From: Archivesica marissinica
Lineage: Eukaryota; Mollusca; Bivalvia; Venerida; Vesicomyidae
Assembly: GCA_014843695.1 (NCBI GenBank)
Contig: CM026391.1
Coordinates: 14,195,365 to 14,259,364 of the forward strand
Reading direction: 5' to 3'
DNA: 64,000 nucleotides
Positions 33,623-45,200 of this stretch are shown one piece after another. Each line of letters opens with the position of its first letter. The first letter of the stretch is position 1. The notes beneath the pieces were generated by a model. That model saw only the letters and a program-made list of their open reading frames with translations. It was not told where the DNA came from and ran no database searches. The position numbers and the translations under genes were made by a program.

Positions 33623-34097
33623 AACAACCATTATAAATTAATGTAAACAAATAATTTTATTTTCGCAGGTTTACGACTGACTATTGCTGTCAACAAGTTA
33701 TCTAACAAATATGAGATTATTTCCGATTGTTATACTAGTACAGTGACTAATGATAATATTTCAAATATAGGAATGACGACATATTACTACAATCTTTTCA
33801 CGAGTTTATACATATAAATATATAATAAAATTTATTACATAGCTATATGTATATATAAATAAAATAACAAATTCCAGTTTCTTCATATCTATTTGGAACG
33901 AGATTCATGTGGGATTTAGATATATAACCGTCAAATTGGCCTCCATTTTGAAAATGATTCGTTTATATTGACGGTAACTTAATATGCAATATAATGGCGA
34001 GGTTTAGATTTGGAGGAATCGTTACTGATCGCCAATATAGCCAAAATAAAACCTCCGCCAATGAATCTACATCTACAGTATTATATGTAGTGGAATC
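33623..34097. other. Unique AT-rich sequence
   Basis: Includes a low-complexity tata-rich stretch near 33,810-33,870; nothing else. Confidence 0.4.
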
Positions 34098-34207
34098 TTT
34101 TTAAATGCCTAGCCTAAGGGCACAATCGTAACGGCTCCAGTGGGGCTCGAACTCCGGACCTTTCGCACCTGAAGCGAACGCGCATCCACTGCGCTATCAC
34201 GACTTCC
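34098..34207 (-). mobile_element. SINE family A head, 3'-truncated
   Basis: Minus strand: gaagtcgtgatagcgcagtg, ggtgcgaaaggtccggag, B box gagttcgagccccactgg, then stops at aggcatttaaa. The body and tail are missing. A and B boxes are both intact. Confidence 0.82.
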
Positions 34208-34250
34208 ACCAATGAATCAACTAATAGAGTATGCATAGGGAGAGTGTTAA

Positions 34251-34495
34251 AAACAATCTAAACGTTATTTATTTTACAACGATTGCAAAGTAAGTTTTAA
34301 CAACTTATATTAATCACTCTTGTTGGCGTGGATGAAAGTGTAAATGTTGTCATTCATGTGGGAGGAAACCAGAGTACCCGGAGAAAACCCACCTGTCCGA
34401 TCATCATACAATCTCACATACTTCCCGGTCTGAGGATCGAACCCGGGTTGCATTGGTGAGAAGCGAGTGTGCTAACCACTGCGCTAAACGGACAA
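34251..34495 (-). mobile_element. SINE family B, nearly full length, with target duplication
   Basis: Same parts as 33351-33610 with a small deletion after gtccgatc. Direct repeats ggagagtgttaa (34239-34250) and ggagagttttaa (34496-34507) differ at one base, indicating an older insertion than the neighbour with a perfect duplication. Confidence 0.9.
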
Positions 34496-34603
34496 GGAGA
34501 GTTTTAAGCGGCCGTAGTGCACAAATAGTGTGAAGTTGTGAATTTTAAATATTTAGGTATCATCTAGATTTAGCACCTGCATCCCTATGGCAACGCTGCA
34601 GAG

Positions 34604-35217
34604 TGATAACAAATCTGACCACTATACTATGCACTGTAATACCAATTAATTAAAATGCTATCACTAAGTGGGTGAGCATATCTGACCACTATACTATGCA
34701 CTGTAATACCAATTAATTACAATGCTATCACTAAGTGGGTGAGCATATCTGACCTCTATACCATGCACTATAATACCAATTAATTAAAATGCTATCACTA
34801 AGTGGGTGAGCATATCCGACCACTATAATGCACTGTAATACCAATTAATTAAAATGCTATCACTAAGTGGGTGAGCATATCTGACCACTATACTATGCAC
34901 TGTAATACCAATTAATTAAAATGCTATCACTAAGTGGGTGAGCATATCTGACCACTATACAATGCACTGTAATACCAATTAATTAAAATGATATCACTAA
35001 GTGGGTGAGCATATCTGACCACTATAATAGTGCACTGTAATACCAATTAATTAAAATGCTATCACTAAGTGGGTGAGCATATCTGACCATTATTCCATGC
35101 ACTGTAATACCAAGTAATTAAAATGCTATCACTAAGTGGGTGAGCATATCTGACCACTATACCATGCACTGTAATACCAATTAATTAAAATGCTATCACT
35201 AAGTGTGTGAGCATATG
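34604..35217 (-). repeat. 67-bp tandem array, about 9 units
   Basis: Unit atgcactgtaataccaatta, attaaaatgctatcactaag, tgggtgagcatatctgacca, ctatact. Spacing of atgcactg is 67 bp. The sequence is homologous on the opposite strand to the single-copy region 19,045-19,090 next to the plus-orientation satellite. Confidence 0.93.
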
Positions 35218-35289
35218 TTCCACCATTCACACTTCTTACAGGCAGAAAATGTTTATATGCAAAATCAAAGCATTACATTTAATCGATAA
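35218..35289 (-). other. Non-tandem flank module, inverted counterpart
   Basis: Reverse complement aligns with 18,999-19,060 through ctgcctgta, gaagtgtgaat and ggaacatat. It links the 67-bp array to the satellite beginning at 35,290. Confidence 0.8.
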
Positions 35290-35474
35290 ATTACCTCCAA
35301 TGCCATATAATTACATATAATGGGTAACTTATTTCTAATGCCATATAATTACATATAATTGGTAACTTACTTATAATGCCATATAATTACATATAATGGG
35401 TAACTTATTTCTAATGCCACATAATTACATATAATAGGTAAATCACTTCACATTCCATATAAATACATATAATA
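35290..35474 (-). repeat. 36-39-bp satellite, minus orientation, left part
   Basis: About five units of atgccatataattacatata plus atgggtaacttatttcta. Split from the rest of the array by the hAT-like insertion at 35475-36579. Confidence 0.92.
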
Positions 35475-36579
35475 CAGGGTCTTCTGCTCTGGCTCTTAAT
35501 TTTTTGTAGCCAAATCTGCATTTCCTTTAGCCAATTCCGACGCGTGCCATTTCCCCCAAACAGAGTATTTATAGTATATTAATGTATTATATGTATCTAG
35601 CAATTGCATCACCTAAGTGCTGTATGCCCATAAACTACAACTGAGGTAAGGGTTACATTTGCAGTGATACATTACTTGACAAGTTGTGTCCACTTTCATT
35701 TTCAAAATCATTTTAAAATCCATTCCTGCACGAGTTTATTAAATGTGTAAGCTGATGGGGGAGTGTATACATCAAATTTAGCATGCTTAGACACACTATC
35801 TTTTTTAAGGCTTGTACAACCGGTAGTGAATGAATTGCATTTCTGGTTTTTGATGCACAAGTTGCAAAACATAGATTGTGATTTTGAATCATAGCAAAGC
35901 CATGGGTGGGTGACCTGCTTTCCAGCCCTCTTGAAAAAGTCTATCACTTTTTGATTTTTTGGATGGTGGAGTTACACCAGAGACCCCAGAGTCTAATTTT
36001 CGTTTTAGAGCCATTTAATTTCAAAATGTAGACTATAATGAATAACCAAATTAGCAGTGTGTCTGAATGCCTTTTGAAAGCAAATATGTCGTATATGCAT
36101 AAACATGCGATTTATATAGCATCGGTTGTTTGTAGCAAATTTATTACTGCTTTCCTTTGATATTCAAATTAACTTACACAATTAAAGACAACAAAAACAA
36201 AACAAAAGTTGCCGACATACTTACGTCTAACAGTCGTGTAAAGCTTTTCAATTTGGTAGCATACTTTTCGTCTACAAAGGATTTGGACAACAATGTAATG
36301 CCGCCCTGCTCTTAATTATCACCTGCTCAATATAATAAGCATTCATAGTGTGTCCCGTGTTTGCACACTAATCAAACATTATGCCCCATTAAATAAACAA
36401 ACAACACGCTTGTATGATTCTCCAGTCCGAGATATTAGTCACGCGCGACACGATTTCACCTTTCGGATATTTTACAGATTTTCGCCGTTTTTATCATTTT
36501 CGCCAAACTGAATTTTTATTGGCCAATTTTGCAATATTGTCGCCATTGGCGAGGCTGGCGATTGCCAGTGTGGCCCCTG
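35475..36579. mobile_element. hAT-like element (1.1 kb) inserted in the satellite
   Basis: Starts CAGGGTCTTCTGCTCTGGC and ends GCCAGTGTGGCCCCTG, imperfect inverted repeats with the CAGGG terminus typical of hAT. Satellite sequence ends at acatataata and resumes as taatataatgg, sharing atataa as a short direct repeat. It encloses a minus-strand frame with a TTF-type zinc finger, a domain found in hAT-derived proteins such as ZNF862. Too short for a complete transposase, so a deletion derivative. Confidence 0.72.
35708..36014 (-). pseudogene. TTF-type zinc-finger fragment (ZNF862/hAT-like N terminus), frameshifted
   Basis: From an ATG at 36012-36014 the minus strand reads MALKRKLDSGVSGVTPPSKK, a basic lead. 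After SK one extra A in the run at about 35,951 shifts the frame; reading on in the next frame gives IDFFKRAGKQVTHPWLCYD, then MFCNLC, NSFTTGC and SVSKHA. W-L-x-Y-D...M-F-C-x2-C...N-S-F-T-x-G-C...K-H is the TTF-type finger seen at the N terminus of ZNF862-like proteins. A gt follows KHAKFD (gat|gtatac) and may be a donor, so the tail to the stop at 35708 could be intron read-through. The dimerisation and catalytic parts are absent. Either a transposase relic or a first exon; the frameshift could also be a sequencing error in an A run. Confidence 0.7.
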
Positions 36580-36731
36580 TAATATAATGGTCAAATTACT
36601 TCCAAATGTTACATAATTACATATAATGCATAAATTACTTCAACTGCCATATAATTACATATAATGTGTAAATTACTTCCAAATGCCATATAATTACATA
36701 TAATGGGTAAATTACTTCCAAATGCCATATA
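36580..36731 (-). repeat. 38-39-bp satellite, middle part
   Basis: About four units of gggtaaattacttccaaatg plus ccatataattacatataat, directly the reverse complement of the longer variant at 18,809-18,990. It ends at the next transposon. Confidence 0.93.
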
Positions 36732-37674
36732 CTGTATTTAGCTATGTATAGTGCGCTATCGTGTATAATGCGCACCCACGATTTGGCACGAAAATCGGGG
36801 AAAAACTGAGTTCCGATGTATAATGCGCACGTGAAAAACGCAATTTTCCAAGTCAAAATTTAACATTTTTCAAGAATCGTTAAAAATTGTGCTCCGTGAT
36901 TTTTACAACTTATATTAATCACTCGAGAAACGGTAACGCACTCAGGCATGATTTCATGAAAATTACATGCACATCGTTCACAAACATCTCAACACGTTCT
37001 CAAACATGTCAGCAGATGCTCAAACTTCTCAACATGTGTAGCCTACCTAATTACCCATTGTGAATGGTTTGTCGAAATTAATTATCGCTACAAACAATTG
37101 AAATACTGCAATGCATTGTACATAGTAAATATTTCCCGTAAAAATAACCAACATATCGTGTCTTTAATCATGTCGTATTTAAAAACATACGGTATATTAA
37201 ATCAAATAAACTATAATTACAAAGTTTCTTTACCTCTATGATATCGTATGAAGGCAGTGTCGCTTTATAAGGCGAAGTACGCGAAAAGTACAGGAAATAT
37301 TACATACAATAAAACCACGTGATGTTATCAAATCGCCATTTTTTATGCATTTAGTAATTTCAATTAAATTCTTCAAAGTTTGCCAAAATAAACGCAATAT
37401 ATGCTAATTTTGTGGTCTTATTCATTTCATTTATTTATATAGACTATCGGCAACTGGTTTTAATAGCTAGTTTATAACGTTTATCGAATGTAACAAATTA
37501 TAGAATGACTGTGGGCCGTTCGGGTCGAATTTCATGAAATATTGGTCAATTTTGGTCCGGAAAAAAATGTCCTGACAAAATGTCCTGATGTCTGTACTGG
37601 TGTATAATGCGCAGTAGATAAAATGGATGAGGATTTCAGTAAGAAATGTGCGCACTATACATAGCTAAATACGG
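36732..37674. mobile_element. 943-bp TA-flanked DNA transposon inserted in the satellite
   Basis: Begins CTGTATTTAGCTATGTATAG and ends CTATACATAGCTAAATACGG, an inverted repeat of about 26 bp (with gtgcgc) having one mismatch. Satellite reads gccataTA before and TAattacatata after, which restores the unit exactly once the element and one TA are removed. A subterminal gtgtataatgcgcac repeat faces both ends. TA duplication fits Tc1/mariner (pogo/Tigger-like). At 36,900-36,926 it carries a 25-base piece of the SINE A/B tail. No transposase remains. Confidence 0.85.
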
Positions 37675-37676
37675 TA

Positions 37677-38900
37677 ATTACATATAATAGGTAAATTACT
37701 GCCAAATGTTATATGTTATTATGTATAATAAGAAACCAACATAAAATTCCATATAATAGGCAAATCACTTCTAATGTCATATAATTACATATAACACGTA
37801 CATTACATACAATGCCATATAATTACATATAACACGTACATTACATACAATGTCATATAATTACATATAACACGTACATTACATACAATGCCATATAATT
37901 ACATATAACACATACATTACATACAATGCCATATAATTACATATAACACGTACATTACATACAATGCCATACAATTACATATAACACGTACATTACATAC
38001 AATGCCATATAATTACATATAATAAGTAGATTACTTCCAATGTCATATATTTACATATAATGGCTAAATTATTCCAATGTCAATTACATATAATGGTAAA
38101 ATAGGTAATTTACTTCCAACATCATACATAAATTACCTCCTGTGTCATAAATTTACCTGCTGTCATAAAATTACCTGCTATGTCATAAAATTACATGTAA
38201 TGGGTAAATTACCTGCTGTGTCATAAAATTACATGTAATGGGCAAATTACCTGCTGTGTCATAAAATTACATATAATGGGTAAATTACCTGCTATCTCAT
38301 AAAATTACCTGCTGTCATAAAATTACCTGCTATGTCATAACATTACATGTAATGGGTAAATTACCTGCTGTGTCATAAAATTACATATAATGGGTAAATT
38401 ACCTGCTGTCATAAAATTACATGTAATGGGCAAATTACCTGCTGTGTCATAAAATTACATGTAATGGGCAAATTACCTGCTGTGTCATAAAATTACATGT
38501 AATGGGTAAATTACCTGCTATGTCATAAATTACATATAATGGGTAAATTACCTATGTCATAAAATTACATATAATGGGTAAATTACCTGCTATGTCATAA
38601 AATTACATATAATGGGTAAATTACCTGCTATGTCATAAAATTACATATAATGGGTAAATTACCTGCTATGTCATAAAATTACATATAATGGGTAAATTAC
38701 CTGCTGTGTCATAAAATTACATATAATGGGTAAATTACCTGCTATGTCATAAAATTACATATAATGGGTAAATTACCTGCTATCTCATAAAATTACATAT
38801 AATGGGTAAATTACCTGCTATCTCATAAAATTAATGTGTAATGGACACATTACCTGCTATGTCATCAAATTAATGTGTAATGGACAAATTACCTGTGATG
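37677..38900 (-). repeat. 38-bp satellite, right part with two subfamilies
   Basis: 37,677-38,080 has tgccatataattacatataa with cacgtacattacataca; 38,080-38,900 switches to tgtcataaaattacatataa with tgggtaaattacctgcta. The second subfamily has dropped units (half units near 38,150 and 38,300). Edge decays at ggacaaattacctgtgatg. Confidence 0.93.
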
Positions 38901-39204
38901 TAATATACTTCCACAAAACTTCTCCGCAACAAAATTAATATAAAAACATAAATAAACTGTTGTATCAATAGGAACGAACACACAAGTATGAAGATGGGTT
39001 TCTGAGAAGATGTATTAAATTAACAGAATGAACATGGTATCTAGTCTTTCTATCCAATAACATCGAGCTTTCCTATACTATCCAATAATTTTAGCAACAT
39101 AACAGTAATAACAGGCGATATTCAAGAGATGTTTCTCCATAACAGAGTAATTATATGATCAAATGGAATAATCTGTCTCGGTAAGCGATGTATTTTGGTG
39201 TCAT
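38901..39204. other. Unique spacer between two satellites
   Basis: AT-rich, no feature. Confidence 0.45.
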
Positions 39205-42200
39205 CTATATTATAACGGGCACCTGCTACATTTGTAAATGATGGTTTCTTGTTCCCTACATTATACAGCAGGCACCTGCTACATTTGTAAATGATGGTTT
39301 CTTGTTCCCTACATTATACAGCAGGCACCTGCTACATTTGTAAATGATGGTTTCTTGTTCTCCCTACATTATACAGCAGGCACCTGCTACATGCTAAATG
39401 ATGGTTTCTTGTTCTCCCTACATTATACAGCAGGCACCTGCTACATGCTAAATGATGGTTTCTTGTTCTTCCTACATTATATAGCGAGCACCTGCTACAT
39501 GCTAAATGATGGGTTCTTGTTCCCTACATTATATAGCGGGCACCTGCTACATGCTAAATGATGGTTTCTTGTTCTCCCTACATTATATAGCAGGCACCTG
39601 CTACATGCTAAATGATGGTTACTTGTTCCCTACATTATATAGCGAGCACCTGCTGCATGCTAAATGATGGTTTCTTGTTCTCCCTACATTATATAGCGGG
39701 CACCTGCTACATTTGAAAATCAGGGTTTCTTGTTCTCCCTACATTATATAGCGGGCACCTGCTACATGCTAAATGATGGTTTCTTGTTCTCCCTACATTA
39801 TATAGCGAGCACCTGCTACATGCTAAATGATGGTTTCTTGTTCTCCCTACATTATATAGCAGGCACCTGCTACATGCTAAATGATGGTTTCTTGTTCTTC
39901 CTACATTATATAGCGAGCACCTGCTACATGCTAAATGATAGTTTCTTGTTCTCCCTACATTATATAGCAGGCACCTGCTACATGCTAAATGATGGTTTCT
40001 TGTTCTTCCTACATTATATAGCGAGCACCTGCTACATGATAAATGATGGTTTCTTGTTCTTCCTACATTATATAGCGAGCACCTGCTGCATGCTAAATGA
40101 TGGTTTCTTGTTCTTCCTACATTATATAGCAGGCACCTGCTAAATGATGGTTTCTTGTTCTTCCTACATTATATAGCAGGCACCTGCTACATGCTAAATG
40201 ATGGTTTCTTGTTCCCTACATTATATAGCGAGCACCTGCTGCATGCTAAATGATGGTTTCTTGTTCTCCCTACATTATATAGCAGGCACCTGCTGCATGC
40301 TAAATGATGGTTTCTTGTTCTTCCTACATTATATAGCGAGCACCTGCTGCATGCTAAATGATAGTTTCTTGTTCTCCCTACATTATATAGCAGGCACCTG
40401 CTACATGCTAAATGATGGTTTCTTGTTCTTCCTACATTATATAGCAGGCACCTGCTACATGCTAAATGATGGTTTCTTGTTCTTCCTACATTATATAGCG
40501 GGCACCTGCTACATGCTAAATGACAGTTTCTTGTTCTTCCTACATTATATAGCGAGCACCTGCTACATGCTAAATGATGATTTCTTGTTCTTCCTACATT
40601 ATATAGCGAGCACCTGCTGCATGCTAAATGATGGTTTCTTGTTCTCCCTACATTATATAGCGAGCACCTGCTGCATGCTAAATGATGGTTTCTTGTTCTC
40701 CCTACATTATATAGCAGGCACCTGCTACATGCTAAACGATGGTTTCTTGTTCTCCCTACATTATATAGCAGGCACCTGCTGCATGCAAATGATGGTTTCT
40801 TGTTCTCCCTACATTATATAGCAGGCAACTGCTGCATGATAAATGATGGTTTCTTGTTCTTCCTACATTATATAGCAGGCACCTGCTGCATGCTAAATGA
40901 TGGTTTCTTGTTCTCCCTACATTATATAGCAGGCACCTGCTACATGCTAAATGATGGTTTCTTGTTCTCCCTACATTATATAGCGAGCACCTGCTGCATG
41001 CTAAATGATGGTTTCTTGTTCTCCCTACATTATATAGCAGGCACCTGCTGCATGCTAAATGATAGTTTCTTGTTCTCCCTACATTATATAGCAGGCACCT
41101 GCTACATGCTAAATGATGGTTTCTTGTTCTCCCTACATTATATAGCAGGCACCTGCTACATGCTAAATGATGGTTTCTTGTTCTCCCTACATTATATAGA
41201 GAGCACCTGCTGCATGCTAAATGATGGTTTCTTGTTCTCCCTACATTATATAGCGAGCACCTGCTACATGATAAATGATGGTTTCTTGTTCTTCCTACAT
41301 TATATAGCAGGCACCTGCTGCATGCTAAATGATGGTTTCTTGTTCTCCCTACATTATATAGCAGGCACCTGCTACATGCTAAATGATGGTTTCTTGTTCT
41401 CCCTACATTATATAGCAGGCACCTGCTGCATGCTACATGATGGTTTCTTGTTCTTCCTACATTATATAGCAGGCACCTGCTGCATGCTAAATGATGGTTT
41501 CTTGTTCTCCCTACATTATATAGCAGGCACCTGCTACATGCTAAATGATGGTTTCTTGTTCTTTCTACATTATATAGCGAGCACCTGCTACATGATAAAT
41601 GATGGTTTCTTGTTCTTCCTACATTATATAGCGAGCACCTGCTACATGCTAAATGATAGTTTCTTGTTCTCCCTACATTATATAGCAGGCACCTGCTACA
41701 TGCTAAATGATGGTTTCTTGTTCTTCCTACATTATATAGCGAGCACCTGCTGCATGCTAAATGATGGTTTCTTGTTCTTCCTACATTATATAGCAGGCAC
41801 CTGCTACATGCTAAATGATGGTTTCTTGTTCTCCCTACATTATATAGCAGGCACCTGCTGCATGCTAAATGATGGTTTCTTGTTCTTCCTACATTATATA
41901 GCGAGCACCTGCTGCATGCTAAATGATAGTTTCTTGTTCTCCCTACATTATATAGCAGGCACCTGGTACATGCTAAATGATGGTTTCTTGTTCTCCCTAC
42001 ATTATATAGCAGGCACCTGCTGCATGCTAAATGATGGTTTCTTGTTCTCCCTACATTATATAGCAGGCACCTGCTACATGCTAAATGATGGTTTCTTGTT
42101 CTTCCTACATTATATAGCAGGCACCTGCTACATGCTAAATGATGGTTTCTTGTTCTTCCTACATTATATAGCGGGCACCTGCTACATGCTAAATGATAGT

Positions 42201-45200
42201 TTCTTGTTCTCCCTACATTATATAGCAGGCACCTGCTACATGCTAAATGATGGTTTCTTGTTCTCCCTACATTATATAGCGAGCACCTGCTACATGATAA
42301 ATGATGGTTTCTTGTTCTCCCTACATTATATAGTGAGCACCTGCTACATGATAAATGATGGTTTCTTGTTCTTCCTACATTATATAGCGAGCACCTGCTA
42401 CATGCTAAATGATGATTTCTTGTTCTTCCTACATTATATAGCGAGCACCTGCTGCATGCTAAATGATGGTTTCTTGTTCTCCCTACATTATATAGCAGGC
42501 ACCTGCTGCATGCTAACTGATGGTTTCTTGTTCTCCCTACATTATATAGCAGGCACCGGCTGCATGCTAACTGATGGTTTATTGTTCCCTACATTATATA
42601 GCAGGCACCTGCTGCATGCTAAATGATGGTTTCTTGTTCTCCCTACATTATATAGCGAGCACCTGCTGCATGCTAAATGATGGTTTCTTGTTCTCCCTAC
42701 ATTATATAGCAGGCACCTGCTGCATGCAAATGATGGTTTCTTGTTCTCCCTACATTATATAGCAGGCACCTGCTGCATGCTAAATGATGGTTCCTTGTTC
42801 TTCCTACATTATATAGCAGGCACCTGCTGCATGCTAAATGATGGTTTCTTGTTCTCCCTACATTATATAGCAGGCACCTGCTACATGCTAAATGATGGTT
42901 TCTTGTTCTCCCTACATTATATAGCAGGCACCTGCTGCATGCAAATGATGGTTTCTTGTTCTCCCTACATTATATAGCAGGCACCTGCTGCATGCTAAAT
43001 GATGGTTCCTTGTTCTTCCTACATTATATAGCAGGCACCTGCTGCATGCTAAATGATGGTTTCTTGTTCTCCCTACATTATATAGCAGGCACCTGCTACA
43101 TGCTAAATGATGGTTTCTTGTTCTCCCTACATTATATAGCGAGCACCTGCTGCATGCTAATTGATGGTTTCTTGTTCTCCCTACATTATATAGCAGGCAC
43201 CTGCTACATGCTAAATGATGGTTTCTTGTTCTCCCTACATTATATAGCAGGCACCTGCTGCATGCTAAATGATAGTTTCTTGTTCTCCCTACATTATATA
43301 GCAGGCACCTGCTACATGCTAAATTATGGTTTCTTGTTCTCCCTACATTATATAGAGAGCACCTGCTGCATGCTAAATGATGGTTTCTTGTTCTCCTTAC
43401 ATTATATAGCGAGCACCTGCTACATGATAAATGATGGTTTCTTGTTCTTCCTACATTATGTAGCAGGCACCTGCTGCATGCTAAATGATGGTTTCTTGTT
43501 CTCCCTACATTATATAGCAGGCACCTGCTGCATGCTAAATGATGGTTTCTTGTTCTCCCTACATTATATAGCAGGCACCTGCTACATGCTAAATGATGGT
43601 TTCTTGTTCTCCCTACATTATATAGCGAGCACCTGCTGCATGCTAAATGATGGTTACTTGTTCTCCCTACATTATAGAGGACGCCTGTTAAATGATGGTT
43701 TTTAGTTGTTCCTACATTATTTAGCGGACACCTGCTAAATGCTAACTGATGGTTTTTAGTTGTTGTTGTTCCTACATTATTTAGCGGACACCTGCTAAAT
43801 GCTGGTTTTTAGTTGTTCCTACATTATATAGCGGACACCTGCTAAATGCTGGTATTTAGTTGTTCCTACATTATTTAGCAGACACCTGCTACATGCTGGT
43901 TTTTAGTTGTTCCTACATTATTTAGCGGACACCTGCTAAATGCTGGTTTTTAGTTGTTCCTACATAATTTAGCGGACACCTGCTAAATGCTGGTTTTTAG
44001 TTGTTCCTACATTATTTAGCGGGCACCTGCTACATGCTAAATGATGGTTTTTAGTTGTTCCTATATTATATAGCGGACACCTGCTAAATGCTAAATGATG
44101 GTTTTTAGTTGTTCCTACATTATTTAGCGGGCACCTGCTACATGCTAAATGATGGTTTTTAGTTGTTCCTACATTATATAGCTGACACCTGCTACATGCT
44201 AAATGATGGTTTTTAGTTGTTCCTACATTATTTAGCGGACACCTACTAAATGCTAAATGATGGTTTTTAGTTGTTCCTACATTATTTAGCGGACACCTGC
44301 TAAATGCTAAATGATGGTTTTTAGTTGTTCCTACATTATTTAGCGGACACCTGCTAAATGATGGTTTTTAGTTGTTCCTACATTATTTAGCGGACACCTA
44401 CTAAATGCTAAATGATGGTTTTTAGTTGTTCCTACATTATATAGCGAGCACCTGCTACATGATAAATGATGGTTTCTTGTTCTTCCTACATTATATAGCG
44501 AGCACCTGCTGCATGCTAAATGATGGTTTCTTGTTCTTCCTACATTATATAGCAGGCACCTGCTAAATGATGGTTTCTTGTTCTTCCTACATTATATAGC
44601 AGGCACCTGCTACATGCTAAATGATGGTTTCTTGTTCCCTACATTATATAGCGAGCACCTGCTGCATGCTAAATGATGGTTTCTTGTTCTCCCTACATTA
44701 TATAGCAGGCACCTGCTGCATGCTAAATGATGGTTTCTTGTTCTTCCTACATTATATAGCGAGCACCTGCTGCATGCTAAATGATAGTTTCTTGTTCTCC
44801 CTACATTATATAGCAGGCACCTGCTACATGCTAAATGATGGTTTCTTGTTCTTCCTACATTATATAGCAGGCACCTGCTACATGCTAAATGATGGTTTCT
44901 TGTTCTTCCTACATTATATAGCGGGCACCTGCTACATGCTAAATGACAGTTTCTTGTTCTTCCTACATTATATAGCGAGCACCTGCTGCATGCTAAATGA
45001 TGGTTTCTTGTTCTCCCTACATTATATAGCAGGCACCTGCTACATGCTAAACGATGGTTTCTTGTTCTCCCTACATTATATAGCAGGCACCTGCTGCATG
45101 CAAATGATGGTTTCTTGTTCTCCCTACATTATATAGCAGGCAACTGCTGCATGATAAATGATGGTTTCTTGTTCTTCCTACATTATATAGCAGGCACCTG

